Part shown: positions 1 to 8,458 of the stretch, one piece after another
Numbering within the stretch: the first letter of the stretch is position 1
How the letters are laid out: every line of letters begins with the position of its first letter
From: Enterocloster asparagiformis
GTDB taxonomy: Bacteria; Bacillota; Clostridia; Lachnospirales; Lachnospiraceae
Reading direction: 5' to 3'
DNA length: 64,000 bases
Assembly: GCA_018380885.1 (NCBI GenBank)
Contig: JAGZSY010000006.1
Span: 62,001-126,000 of the forward strand
Made by a program: the position numbers and the translations under genes
The notes under the pieces: generated by a model
Told to the model about the DNA's origin: nothing
The model's database searches: none
The model's input: only the letters and a program-made list of their open reading frames with translations

Positions 1-500
1 CTGAACCGTTACAGAGGGTAGGACTTGAACCATTATATAGCTGGCAGGATACGCCTTGAGCGTGGACAAAAAACATTTACCGCCAGCCGCCCTGCCGGCG
101 GTAAGGGCCCTTTGCCCGGGCCTGATTTGGCCTCGAAAGCCGTGATATATGGCTTTTGAACGGCATTTACGACAATCCGGCGTCGATTACGGCGCCGGAT
201 TGTAGGTCTCTATTAAAGTCTCTGAGCTGCATTCCCCCACCGGAAGCAGCGCTCTCTCAGCCATCAGGTAAAATGTCCGCCCTTCTACGGCCCAGTTTTT
301 TCCAGAACGTAAATACAATTTCCCCCATTTATGAGGCTGACGAGTTTCATCACATGAAAACCGCAAGCATGGGCATTAAAATGTTTTTTTCTGCTGGAAT
401 ACCCGGGCATTTCCGTCCGCAACATGGCTATCTCCGGGTACATGGCCGCTATCCCCCTCAGACCGAAGCTTTTTGTGCAAATTCCGGCGCACCGGCACAG
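1..500. other. Gene-poor stretch before the CPBP protease gene
   Basis: I see no convincing coding region here. Open frames exist on both strands but lack ribosome-binding sites and recognisable protein features. One perfect 11-bp inverted repeat with a 10-nt loop is centred on position 187 (arms 172-182 and 193-203). It is not followed by a T tract, so a terminator role is unproven. Confidence 0.5.
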
Positions 501-509
501 CCTATTTTC

Positions 510-543
510 TTGCGTTATATTCCACACCATTGTATAATGGTGT
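510..543 (+). promoter_or_regulatory. Promoter with palindrome over the -10 box, upstream of CPBP gene
   Basis: TTGCGT at 510-515, a 17-nt spacer and a perfect TATAAT at 533-538 form a sigma-A-type promoter 48 nt upstream of the GTG start at 586. A perfect palindrome, ACACCATT (524-531) and AATGGTGT (536-543) around GTAT, covers the -10 box. That placement suggests a repressor operator, which is inference. Confidence 0.6.
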
Positions 544-585
544 CAATTTCGATCGCGCCCGCGGTCAGTCTACAAGGAGGCAACC

Positions 586-1332
586 GTGATAATCCTGAAA
601 ATTTTCCTGAGTCTGTTGATTTACTTTGCAATGTTTTACATCGTCTCCCCTTTCGCCCCCGAATCCTTCGGCCCGCTCCAGCTTACCGGGCTGTCCGCGT
701 TCATCTCCATACCCTTTTTGTACGTGTTTTTCCGCCGGGAACGGACCCGGTACGGCCAACTGCAAAAGCCGGACTACGGGAAGCTGCGTTCCTGCCTGGC
801 CCTCATACTGCTGTTCGGCGCCGCGGCCTGCCTCTGCGTCAACAACCTCCTGGGGCTCTCCGGCCTTACCCGGCTTTTCCCCGGTTACTCGGAGAACATG
901 GCTCCAAACCTGTATGCGCCTCCCTTGGCCGCCCAGCTAATCTGCACCTGCCTGCTGATTCCCGCTGCCGAGGAGCTGATCTTCCGCGGTCAGGCCTTCT
1001 GCCTGATCCGCGACCGGTTCGGCTGGAGGGCGGCGGCGCTGATCTCTTCCCTGCTCTTCGCGTTGTATCACGGATCCGTGGTTCAGGGACTGTACGCTTT
1101 TATTCTGGGTTTGGGGGCCTCGTGGCTGCTCCAGCGCTTCGGCACCCTGCTGGCGCCCTGGCTGTTTCACGTGGCCGCAAACCTGTTCTCCGTCTGTCTG
1201 GAGTATTTTAGCAGTCAGCTCTCATTTTTAAATGTAACGCCTGTGTTCCTGGCCGCAACCGTGATCGCCCTGGGCCTGTCGGCGGTGTGCATCCTCGGCA
1301 TCCGCAAAAGGAGCGGCCAACGGCAGGAGTGA
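586..1332 (+). CDS. CPBP family intramembrane metalloprotease
   Basis: A 248-residue polytopic membrane protein of the CPBP (CAAX protease / bacteriocin-processing, Abi) family, glutamic-type intramembrane endopeptidases. The family signature is complete: EExxxR at E129, E130 and R134, a second-motif histidine at H162, and the HxxxN motif at H195 and N199. The remaining sequence is hydrophobic helices with short loops, and length is normal. The GTG start at 586 is chosen because AAGGAGG lies at 574-580; the gene has its own promoter. In Firmicutes these proteins often serve in bacteriocin self-immunity or membrane-protein processing, but the neighbours give no substrate. Family assignment is firm, physiological role unknown. 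Confidence 0.9.
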   Translation: MIILKIFLSLLIYFAMFYIVSPFAPESFGPLQLTGLSAFISIPFLYVFFRRERTRYGQLQKPDYGKLRSCLALILLFGAAACLCVNNLLGLSGLTRLFPGYSENMAPNLYAPPLAAQLICTCLLIPAAEELIFRGQAFCLIRDRFGWRAAALISSLLFALYHGSVVQGLYAFILGLGASWLLQRFGTLLAPWLFHVAANLFSVCLEYFSSQLSFLNVTPVFLAATVIALGLSAVCILGIRKRSGQRQE

Positions 1333-1469
1333 CCATTTCCCGGCACTGTTGAAACGGTCCTCCGGGCCGCGGCACGCCCTTCGGTACCTGTGAACGACCT
1401 TCTGCGCTCAAAAAGGGCCGCGGCCGTTGGAGGACAAGATAGCTACTAATGTGAAAGGAACAATACCGT

Positions 1470-3143
1470 ATGAATACAGAGCAGCCCAGAGATCACTGCG
1501 CTTCCTCCCAGGCTTCCGGGGAGGAGATACCCGCCTTTGTCAAAAACGGAAAGAAGGCCCTGTCGCTTTTGACCGCCCTCTTTTTAACCGCAATACTTTT
1601 TGTGTTTCCCATTTACTACCGGGATTTCTATTATGATATTCTGCCGGCAAAATATCAATTCTATTATGTCAGCGTCCTGGCGCTGATTGGCGGCGTGGTC
1701 ATAATCGCTTCTACGATGATGACAGCGGACCTTGCCGGCCGCGGAGGACGCTGCACAGCCTGCTTTTTGAGCCGATTCAGCATTAAGCACATAAAACGCA
1801 CGCTGACGGTTCCCGACCTGGCAATGATATGTTTTCTGGTCATCGCCGCGCTGTCAACCCTGCTGTCGGATTATAGATATGAAGCCTTTTGGGGAAATGA
1901 GGGACGGTTTACAGGGCTGTTTCTGCTCCTTCTCTACGGCTTTTCGTTTTTTATCATCAGCAGGTTATCCACGTTTAAAAAGTGGTATCTGGAACTATTT
2001 TTGGTGTCGTCCGTCCTGGTCTGTATATTTGGCATAACAGATTTTTTCAATCTGAATCTCCTGCATTTTAAAGACCATATTGATCCGAAGCATTATGCTA
2101 TTTTTATGTCCTTTATGGGGAATATCAATACCTATACCGCCTATCTCAGCCTTGTTTTAGGCGTGGCCGGCGCGCTGTTCGCCTCCGCGAAAAAAACAGG
2201 GGCCTGCGTCTGGTATTTTACGTGCTTCGTACTGGCGATTTTCGCCATTATAACCGGACAGAGCGATAATGCCTATTTGGCAATTTTGGCGCTGTTTGCG
2301 GCGCTCCCATTTTATATGTTCAGAAATTGGACCGGCATCCGGCGGTATATGGTCATATTGGCGAGTTTCTTCTCAACTGTACAACTGATCCATATCATTC
2401 GTCAGGCCATGCCGGATCAGGTCCTGGAAATCCAGGGCATTTTCAGCGTCCTGGCAGGTTTCAGCGGGCTGCCCTGCCTTGTGATCGCTTTATGGGCCGC
2501 CGCCGGCGTATTGTATGCGCGGAAATACTTATTAAACGTGCAGGAGAAGGAGCCGGGAACGCGGCTGTGCAAGATTTGGGGAGTCGTGTTTCTGGCCGGA
2601 GCCGCGCTGCTGCTCCTGGTTCTTTTTGACGCGAACATTGCCGGCAACGGCCAGCGCTACGGCGCGCTGCGCAATTATGTTGTGATCGACGACGAGTGGG
2701 GGACGCACAGGGGGTACATTTGGCGTCTCGGCCTGAGAAATTATAAGAATTTCTCCCCCATTCATAAAATACTGGGTTACGGGCCGGACACCTTTGGGAT
2801 CATGACTGTTACAAACAATTATCAGGAAATGGGCATGCGCTACGGCGAGACCTTTGACAGCGCGCATAACGAGTACCTGCAATATTTTATCACCATCGGG
2901 CCGTTGGGCCTGGCTGCATACCTGACGCTGCTGGTCTCCTCTGGTGTGCGCATGGTCAAGCGGTCCGCCGGTCAGCCCCATGTCATAGCGGCGCTTTTCG
3001 CAGTACTGTGTTACGGCGCCCAGGCGCTGGTAAATATCAATCTTCCGATCGCGACGCCTGTCATGTGGACAATATTGATGGTGGGGCTGTCGGGCTGCCG
3101 GGATACCGCAAGTCCATGTATTCCGAGAAGCAAAGCGGTGTGA
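1470..3143 (+). CDS. O-antigen ligase (Wzy/WaaL-like) family membrane protein
   Basis: A 557-residue protein with about a dozen hydrophobic segments and one large extracellular loop (roughly residues 395-470). The loop holds the family signature SAHNEYLQ near residue 467, followed by a hydrophobic helix, as in O-antigen ligase/polymerase (PF04932) proteins that transfer or polymerise undecaprenyl-linked glycans on the outer membrane face. A ribosome-binding site (GAAAGGAA) precedes the ATG. In a Gram-positive setting a role in capsule or wall-glycan polymerisation is more likely than LPS ligation, but no glycosyltransferases lie nearby. A cell-wall-binding-repeat fragment follows at once, hinting at rearrangement downstream. 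Confidence 0.85.
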   Translation: MNTEQPRDHCASSQASGEEIPAFVKNGKKALSLLTALFLTAILFVFPIYYRDFYYDILPAKYQFYYVSVLALIGGVVIIASTMMTADLAGRGGRCTACFLSRFSIKHIKRTLTVPDLAMICFLVIAALSTLLSDYRYEAFWGNEGRFTGLFLLLLYGFSFFIISRLSTFKKWYLELFLVSSVLVCIFGITDFFNLNLLHFKDHIDPKHYAIFMSFMGNINTYTAYLSLVLGVAGALFASAKKTGACVWYFTCFVLAIFAIITGQSDNAYLAILALFAALPFYMFRNWTGIRRYMVILASFFSTVQLIHIIRQAMPDQVLEIQGIFSVLAGFSGLPCLVIALWAAAGVLYARKYLLNVQEKEPGTRLCKIWGVVFLAGAALLLLVLFDANIAGNGQRYGALRNYVVIDDEWGTHRGYIWRLGLRNYKNFSPIHKILGYGPDTFGIMTVTNNYQEMGMRYGETFDSAHNEYLQYFITIGPLGLAAYLTLLVSSGVRMVKRSAGQPHVIAALFAVLCYGAQALVNINLPIATPVMWTILMVGLSGCRDTASPCIPRSKAV

Positions 3144-3159
3144 TGCGGGCTGCCCGATC

Positions 3160-3276
3160 TCCGGAAAGTGGTATTTCTTCGAACCATCCCCAGGCCCTGA
3201 CCAGGGAAAGCTCTATGTCAACCGCATGTCCCGGGACGGGTTGTGGGTGGATGAAAATGGGGTGTGGGTGGAATAA
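3160..3276 (+). pseudogene. Remnant C-terminus of a cell-wall-binding-repeat surface protein
   Basis: Read from 3160, this stretch encodes SGKWYFFEPSPGPDQGKLYV and continues to a TAA at 3274-3276, ending VDENGVWVE. It matches the wall-binding C-terminus of the adjacent minus-strand surface protein (GKWYYFETDPGKNQGKLYVN, then a tail ending in DGSW). There is no start codon or ribosome-binding site, and the frame differs from that of the ligase gene just upstream. I read it as the 3' scar of a lost or displaced paralogue. Independent expression is unlikely. Confidence 0.75.
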
Positions 3277-3287
3277 ATCATTCAATC

Positions 3288-3329
3288 AAAAAAACGAGCT
3301 GAATCCGCTGGGATTCAGTCCGTTTTTTT
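3288..3329. terminator. Bidirectional intrinsic terminator
   Basis: Stem CTGAATCC (3299-3306) and GGATTCAG (3311-3318) with a 4-nt loop, with T7 at 3323-3329 on the + side and an A7 run on the other flank. It sits between convergent genes, the ligase/remnant on + and the 1259-residue surface protein ending at 3357 on -. Confidence 0.9.
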
Positions 3330-3356
3330 GTATATGATCCGCTGCCGGCGCAGCCT

Positions 3357-6300
3357 TTAGTCTGTTTCACCGGTCCAGCTTCCGTCCGGCCCCACGGTGT
3401 ATCCGCCGGGGGTCTTGCAGTTCACGTAAAGCTTTCCCTGGTTCTTTCCGGGATCGGTCTCAAAATAGTACCATTTTCCTTCGATCTGCTGCCAGCCCAC
3501 GCACATATGGCCGCGGGTTCCGTCCGGGTTTTTGTGCAGATAGTACCAGTTGCCGTTCCAGAATAGCCAGCCGTCCTTCATGTATCCGTCCTCGTCAAAG
3601 AAGTACCAGGAATACCGGTCTCCATAGGTGAGGTAGGCCCACTGCTCCCGCGGCCAGGTGCCGTTGTTGTACTGGTACCACCAGCCCCGGGCGTCCTGAA
3701 CCCATCTGCCCGACACCGCCGGGGAATCGTCGTAACCGCCGGTTGTCCGGGTGCCGGGAGCCGGGTCCGGCTGGGGTCTTGAAACGTCTGGTTCCGGCTC
3801 TCCCCCTGCCAAAAATTCAACCTCAAAGGCGCTGAACTCGTTGGCATAGAGGCGGAGAAACTTTCCGCTGGCGCCCTGTTCCACGGCAACCTCGTAGGAA
3901 TGGTCGCCGCTTGCGGCGTGGTGGATCACCCTGGCCCTGGAAGCCGTCACGCTGTCCGGAACGCCCACCAGAAACTCAATCCTGCCGCCGGACAGCTGAT
4001 CGTTGCTGATGATTTTTGTTTGGGCTTCCCCTGTGCCGCCCGGGATCACCTTCATAACCGGAGTCACGTCCAGAACCAGCTTATGGGGCACCACCGCCAC
4101 CTCCCCGTTTTGTTCCGCTGCGCTGAGTTCGATGTCCGTTATGTCGATCTTTAAATAAGTGCTGACCTGATCGCCCGGTTTCACTCCGTCCAGGCTCTCA
4201 AGTGCTGCGTTCAGGCTGGGCACCGTATTGTTTGCCGCCGTGTCTGCGATCGCCCGGACAACCTCCTCCACCGCGGCGTTTTTCTTGGTCTCCAGCTCTT
4301 CCGGCGCAATGTCGGCGCCCTCCGGCGCCTCTGGCGTCTCCACCTGCTCGGGCGCCGGTTTCTGTTCCACCTTTCCCGGCTCTTCCTCCGGTTCGGGCAG
4401 CGGCGCGGCGCCGCGAATCTGTTCGATGAGATCGGCGTAATCGGCGTATTCGGTGATCACAGTGGACTTGCCGTTGTCGAAGAACACTGTGACGTCGTCC
4501 CACCGGCTGTCCAGATCCAGGCTATCCACCTGGGCGCGGATGGGCTGGTCCAGGGTGAGGTGGGACTCGCCGGGAGATACGGAGATGACATTATCCCCCA
4601 CTTTGCCATAGCCCTCCGCGTATATGATGATTGGACCGCTCTCATTTTCCCTGGTCAGGCCCCCGCTCAAATGAATATCCGCCGCGCCCAGCTGCGGGAT
4701 TTGGCCGTAATCTTTGCGGGACAAATACAGGCAGCCGCCGAAAATAACCGGCATACCGAAGGCTTTTGACGGTTTTATCTCACAGCTGTCGATATTGATT
4801 TCCACGGATTCCGTGGTGGCGAAGCACTGCTCGTCATAATACCCGCCGCCAAACACGCCGTTCACCGCGCTGTCCTTTAAATTAATCTCTACCCGCCCCA
4901 CTGTCACTGTGTCGGTTCCGTCCGTACTGGTGTCATAGCTGCCGCCGAAAATTTCTCCGCCGTCGTCGTTGACAATATCCGTATTCACCACGGTAATATT
5001 GGTGGAGTCACAATTCATCCGCAGATTTTTTACCTCGTCGTTTCCCATATGGCCGCCGTAGATCGAAAAGGTGAAATCCCAGTAGCCGATTGTGATAGTG
5101 CTGTCCTCAAAAACAAGGTTGGTGCTGCCGGCGTCCAGCACGGAATTGTCGGAACCGTTCCACACAAAGCTTCCGCCGCAGATGACGCAGCAGGCGACTG
5201 AGGAATCGCGGATCAAAAGGTTGGTCTCCCCGGTCAGCGCCGTAATGTTGGGGGCGTTTGTCACGCTTCCGGCATAGATATTCGTCACCTTCAGATTCTG
5301 ATTTCCCTCAATGGTGATATTGCAGGATCCGCTGATGGAGATATCAGCGTCGCGCTGGTCCGCCAGGCTTCCGCCCACAATCGTTTTCGCCAGCGCGCCA
5401 TCCTTTTCCAGGAACACTCCGCCTGTGATTGTTATATCCGTGCTGTCCAGCGCGATGTTTTTACCGCCTCCGTAGAGACAGGTCAGCTTGCCGTGCTCCA
5501 AACGAAGGGGAACGCCGTTGGCAAACAGGATAGCGCCATAGCTGCTCTTCCCGATCTTATAATCCACCCCGTCCTTACCGGTGATGACAATGCGCTCAAT
5601 CCCCTTGTCACGCGGGATGAACACCTCGTTCTCATCCTGGGTGTCTCCTGTCAGGCAGACCGTCACCTCCCCGCCCGCGCGGCTGATCTCCTCCCCGGTC
5701 AGATTTTCCAAAGCCTGGGCCACGGTCATATCCGTGCCCGCCTCCACAAACCCGTCCTCTTTCGCGGCCGCGGCGACCGTCAGCACAAAGGGTGAAAAAT
5801 GGGATACCGGCGCGGTGACGGCTGCGCCGTCCAGATCGGCCTCCAGCTGCATTGCCTCCTCCAGCCGGTCATCCAGGTGGAACAGGTCCGCCTGTAAATT
5901 TCCCCTGCCTGACACATTTTCCGGCAGGAGGATGGTGACCGTCACGTCGTCGTCCGGCTCGATCTCCTCATCCCCGCTGTACAAGGAGATATCAAACGCG
6001 TAAATCTGCCTCCCGGCGTTTTCTGCCGTGTCCTCTTCTTTAGCGCGTCCTATCGCCTGCTCAATCTTTTCCAAATCCTCAACGCCTTCAATTCGCTTGA
6101 CCGACAGACGCGTGTCTTCCGGCAGCACCCCGGCTTCCGCCTCCACGGTAATCCGCACTCCTCCGATCTCTTTTGTCAGCGTCATGTACTCCTGGGACAT
6201 CTGCTTTTTTGCCTGAGTTTCCGGCGGGATCAGCTCCGGGTTCGTCGCGCTCTCCGGCACCGTGGTCTCCTGGGCCTGCGGCGCCTGACCGCTCTCCGCT

Positions 6301-7136
6301 GTCTCCCCCGCTAAGGTTTCCTCTGAGGGCTGGTTTTCGTCCGCCGAGCTCTCCTCTGAGGGCGTCTCCTCCGGCAGTGTCTCCTCCGGGCGGATCAGGC
6401 CGGACTGGCTCCCACCGGGAGCGGTCTCTTCCGGGCGCGTCTCAACGGGCAGCGTCTCCTCCGGGCGGATTCCACCCGAATGGCCGTTGTCCGACGGCGT
6501 CTCCTCCGGCTTCGTTTCCTCCGGCAGCGTCCCCTCGGCCCCGCTGTGACCGCCCTGTGGATTCCCTGTCTGTCCCTGGGTGCCCTGGTTTTGAGAAGGC
6601 TCCTGTGAGGAACCGCTCTGGCTTCCCGTCCCCTGGCCGGAACCGTCCTGGCTTCCCGGCTCTTGGCCCGAACCGCCTTGGCTTCCCGCCCCCTGGCCCG
6701 AACTGTCCTGATTTCCCGGCTCCTGGGAGGAGCCTCCCTGGCTTCCCGGTTCCTGGCCCGAACCGCCTTGGCTTCCCGCCCCCTGGCCCAAACCTCCCTG
6801 GCTATCCTGCTCCTGGCCGGAGTCTCCGGGCGCGATCTGTTCCTTGCCCGAATCCTGCTGATTCTTCCCGCCCCGACCTGCGTTGTCCTGGTTAAGGGAG
6901 TGATCTCCCCCGCCTCCTATTTGTCCGCCCTGGTCTACGCTGCTCTGGTTTCCCGGCTCCAGTCCGGTTCCATCCTGAGCCGCGCCGGAATTTCCGGCCT
7001 CTGCGCGCTCCACATGCTCCGACACTTCCATGCCGTACGCCGGAGAAATCATCCCTCCCGCAGCAGGCATCACGGTCATAACGGCCGAGAGCCAAAGCGA
7101 CATCGCGGCCTTTGACGCACGTTTCAACCCTTTCAT
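3357..7136 (-). CDS. Large secreted surface protein with beta-helix and cell-wall-binding repeats, c-di-GMP controlled
   Basis: A 1259-residue modular exported protein. Residues 1-35 are a signal peptide (cleavage after AYG). Residues about 45-200 are a Q/G/S/P-rich tract built on GSQGGSGQEP-like decamers, and about 200-290 form ETxPEET repeats, probably a wall-spanning stalk. Residues about 315-470 form a module ending HFSPFVLT, common in Firmicutes surface proteins. About 480-870 is a repetitive Ile/Asn/Gly-rich region typical of a right-handed beta-helix, followed by a second HFS-like module (NEFSAFEVEFL). The last ~95 residues are aromatic GW..WYY wall-binding repeats. GGAGG precedes the ATG. 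Two c-di-GMP riboswitches lie in its leader, so a biofilm or adhesion role is likely; the ligand is unknown. Confidence 0.85.
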   Translation of the reverse strand: MKGLKRASKAAMSLWLSAVMTVMPAAGGMISPAYGMEVSEHVERAEAGNSGAAQDGTGLEPGNQSSVDQGGQIGGGGDHSLNQDNAGRGGKNQQDSGKEQIAPGDSGQEQDSQGGLGQGAGSQGGSGQEPGSQGGSSQEPGNQDSSGQGAGSQGGSGQEPGSQDGSGQGTGSQSGSSQEPSQNQGTQGQTGNPQGGHSGAEGTLPEETKPEETPSDNGHSGGIRPEETLPVETRPEETAPGGSQSGLIRPEETLPEETPSEESSADENQPSEETLAGETAESGQAPQAQETTVPESATNPELIPPETQAKKQMSQEYMTLTKEIGGVRITVEAEAGVLPEDTRLSVKRIEGVEDLEKIEQAIGRAKEEDTAENAGRQIYAFDISLYSGDEEIEPDDDVTVTILLPENVSGRGNLQADLFHLDDRLEEAMQLEADLDGAAVTAPVSHFSPFVLTVAAAAKEDGFVEAGTDMTVAQALENLTGEEISRAGGEVTVCLTGDTQDENEVFIPRDKGIERIVITGKDGVDYKIGKSSYGAILFANGVPLRLEHGKLTCLYGGGKNIALDSTDITITGGVFLEKDGALAKTIVGGSLADQRDADISISGSCNITIEGNQNLKVTNIYAGSVTNAPNITALTGETNLLIRDSSVACCVICGGSFVWNGSDNSVLDAGSTNLVFEDSTITIGYWDFTFSIYGGHMGNDEVKNLRMNCDSTNITVVNTDIVNDDGGEIFGGSYDTSTDGTDTVTVGRVEINLKDSAVNGVFGGGYYDEQCFATTESVEINIDSCEIKPSKAFGMPVIFGGCLYLSRKDYGQIPQLGAADIHLSGGLTRENESGPIIIYAEGYGKVGDNVISVSPGESHLTLDQPIRAQVDSLDLDSRWDDVTVFFDNGKSTVITEYADYADLIEQIRGAAPLPEPEEEPGKVEQKPAPEQVETPEAPEGADIAPEELETKKNAAVEEVVRAIADTAANNTVPSLNAALESLDGVKPGDQVSTYLKIDITDIELSAAEQNGEVAVVPHKLVLDVTPVMKVIPGGTGEAQTKIISNDQLSGGRIEFLVGVPDSVTASRARVIHHAASGDHSYEVAVEQGASGKFLRLYANEFSAFEVEFLAGGEPEPDVSRPQPDPAPGTRTTGGYDDSPAVSGRWVQDARGWWYQYNNGTWPREQWAYLTYGDRYSWYFFDEDGYMKDGWLFWNGNWYYLHKNPDGTRGHMCVGWQQIEGKWYYFETDPGKNQGKLYVNCKTPGGYTVGPDGSWTGETD

Positions 7137-7249
7137 ATGCTACCTCCATCCTTTCCATCTCATAAAATGACAGAAGTATTTCCCGAATAAACGTCGTAAC
7201 ACCTCGCTGTGAGGGCTTTGACGTCATACTTTCCGCTATTACATTCCAT

Positions 7250-7330
7250 CATTCCTGCAACTGGCTGGCATGCCCTGTGGTTTAGCCCCTGTAGCTTTGC
7301 GCCGCCGCCTTTCGGCGGGTTTGCCTTTAT
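7250..7330 (-). ncRNA. Cyclic di-GMP-I (GEMM-I) riboswitch, proximal copy
   Basis: Read on the minus strand, this segment has the conserved blocks of the class-I c-di-GMP aptamer: GGCAAACC (from 7325), a stem capped by GAAA, then GCAAAGC followed by a pyrimidine-rich link and CTAAACCA, then GCCAGCCAGTTGC. The block order and the CTAAACCA element match the Vibrio Vc2 aptamer as I recall it. It begins about 190 nt before the surface-protein ATG. No clear terminator follows, so its expression platform is uncertain; a partly paired element around 7189-7231 is a candidate. Confidence 0.9.
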
Positions 7331-7460
7331 AGTGTAATGTTTATGCAACTTGGGAGCGCTTCGCCATTCCCGCACTCCTCCGGCGGTTTTACACCCGTCC
7401 TCCGCCTGATCTTTTCCCTCCTTCCAAGTATATTTCCGTCCGGCAACATGACCGATACAT

Positions 7461-7490
7461 AATAAAAACAGGCAGCACAAAACCACCTGT
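7461..7490 (-). terminator. Intrinsic terminator between the two c-di-GMP riboswitches
   Basis: On the minus strand ACAGGTGG pairs with CTGCCTGT (two G-U pairs) around a 7-nt loop and is followed by TTTTTATT. It lies just downstream of the distal aptamer, where a transcription-control expression platform is expected, before the second aptamer. Confidence 0.7.
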
Positions 7491-7507
7491 TCCTATCCCG
7501 CCATTCC

Positions 7508-7590
7508 GGGAAGAGCAGCTGGCTGACTTACCATCCGGTGAAGTCCCTGTAGCTTTGCGCCGCCGCCTTTCGACGGGTTTGCCTAGTATG
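7508..7590 (-). ncRNA. Cyclic di-GMP-I (GEMM-I) riboswitch, distal copy
   Basis: This second class-I aptamer is in tandem with the copy at 7250-7330 and lies closer to the promoter. On the minus strand: GGCAAACC (from 7583), a stem with GAAA tetraloop, GCAAAGCTACAGGGACT, then ATGGTA and GTCAGCCAGCTGC, the receptor-side elements. It starts roughly 20 nt after the predicted transcription start and is followed by an intrinsic terminator at 7461-7490. A dual-aptamer leader can sharpen or logically combine responses to c-di-GMP. Confidence 0.92.
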
Positions 7591-7614
7591 TTATTCGTTG
7601 CATTTCTACTTTTA

Positions 7615-7642
7615 ATTATATCGGCTTTATTAAAAATATCAA
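7615..7642 (-). promoter_or_regulatory. Promoter of the riboswitch-controlled surface-protein transcript
   Basis: On the minus strand TTGATA (7642-7637), a 16-nt spacer and a perfect TATAAT (7620-7615) form a strong sigma-A promoter. It predicts a transcript start near 7608, just ahead of the first aptamer. Confidence 0.75.
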
Positions 7643-7768
7643 CAAAAAGTACTACATAATCAGATTTAAGGTGATATTTTTATTTCCATTTATTTGAAAA
7701 TAGTGGGAAGGCCCGATTGGGGGGATATGGGCGGCACAGCCTGCCGGCTGTTCTTCCCATGTCATCTG

Positions 7769-7777
7769 TGTTATAAT
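7769..7777 (+). promoter_or_regulatory. Extended -10 promoter for the nucleotidyltransferase gene
   Basis: TGTTATAAT at 7769-7777 is an extended -10 element with a perfect -10 hexamer, 45 nt upstream of the TTG start at 7822. The -35 region is weak (TGTTCT). The rest of 7643-7821 is AT-rich, then GC-rich, with no gene. Confidence 0.55.
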
Positions 7778-7821
7778 CATAGCGCACCGCGAAACGGACC
7801 ATAGATTGAGGAGGAACTGTC

Positions 7822-8328
7822 TTGAACAGAAATGAAATTGCGACAAAAGAAACCTTACTTAAGCTGCTGGACCTGCTGGATAGCTGGGATATCCCCTACT
7901 GGCTGGACGGTGGATGGGGCGTGGACGTCCTGTTCGGAAAGCAGACCAGACAGCACCGGGATGTGGATATCAACTTTGACGCCCGGCACACGGATGCACT
8001 GATCGAAAAATTGATCTCCTGCGGCTACGAAATCACCACCGACTGGCGCCCTGTGCGCATTGAGCTTTACCATCCGCAGTGGAGCTACATCGACATCCAT
8101 CCCTTTGTGCTCGGGGACAACGGCACCGCAAGGCAGGCAGACTTAGAGGGCGGGTGGTACGAATTTGAGGCGGACTATTTCGGCAGCGCCGCCTTCGAGG
8201 GCAGAGTCATTCCCTGCATCTCATTGAAGGGACAGAGAATATTCCACACAGGATACGAGCTCAGGGAGGTGGATCGGCACGATATCCGAACCCTGGACGA
8301 GCTGGCGTCCCGGTCTGAACCGCTGTAA
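7822..8328 (+). CDS. Lincosamide nucleotidyltransferase-like protein (Lnu(A)/LinA type)
   Basis: A 168-residue single-domain nucleotidyltransferase closely resembling the LinA/Lnu(A) enzymes that adenylylate lincomycin and clindamycin. The hallmark YWLDGGWGVDVL lies at residues 26-37 and HRDVDINFD at 45-53, with metal-binding aspartates D47 and D49; the downstream IDIHP, QADLEGG and IPCIS blocks also match the family as I recall it. Length fits (Lnu(A) is about 161 residues). The TTG start is chosen because GAGGAGG lies just upstream. The gene stands alone, with no mobile-element signs and base composition like its neighbours, so it looks resident. Lincosamide specificity is inferred from similarity. 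Confidence 0.85.
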   Translation: MNRNEIATKETLLKLLDLLDSWDIPYWLDGGWGVDVLFGKQTRQHRDVDINFDARHTDALIEKLISCGYEITTDWRPVRIELYHPQWSYIDIHPFVLGDNGTARQADLEGGWYEFEADYFGSAAFEGRVIPCISLKGQRIFHTGYELREVDRHDIRTLDELASRSEPL

Positions 8329-8385
8329 CCGGTCCTCGCTGTCCGCCGGAGGGGCCGCCCCGGGCTGCGGCTGCACATCGGGCGC

Positions 8386-8433
8386 GAAAAAAGCCCGCCC
8401 TCCCCGGTGCCTTGGGCACCGGAGGGGCAGGCT
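8386..8433 (-). terminator. Intrinsic terminator of the hflK-hflC operon
   Basis: A long stem (CCTCCCCGGTGCC, TTG loop, GGCACCGGAGGGG) is followed on the minus strand by T6 at 8391-8386. It lies directly after the hflC stop codon and also faces the convergent nucleotidyltransferase gene. Confidence 0.9.
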
Positions 8434-8458
8434 GATCGGCTAGCGCTCTGCTCTCCCT

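Noticed and set aside
1..40. A GGTTCAAGTCC-like string on the minus strand, resembling a tRNA T-loop
   Set aside because: The flanking bases do not pair as a T-stem, and no D-arm, anticodon arm or acceptor stem can be built upstream of it.
156..1211. A 351-codon open frame across the promoter and CPBP gene
   Set aside because: No ribosome-binding site, no recognisable protein features, and it shadows a well-supported CPBP gene in another frame.
6580..6830. Regular repeats that might be mistaken for a CRISPR or minisatellite array
   Set aside because: They are in-frame decamer codon repeats of the surface-protein stalk, without unique spacers.
7160..7486. A 108-codon frame in the leader of the 1259-residue protein
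   Set aside because: It lies over the proximal c-di-GMP aptamer and linker; no Shine-Dalgarno site.
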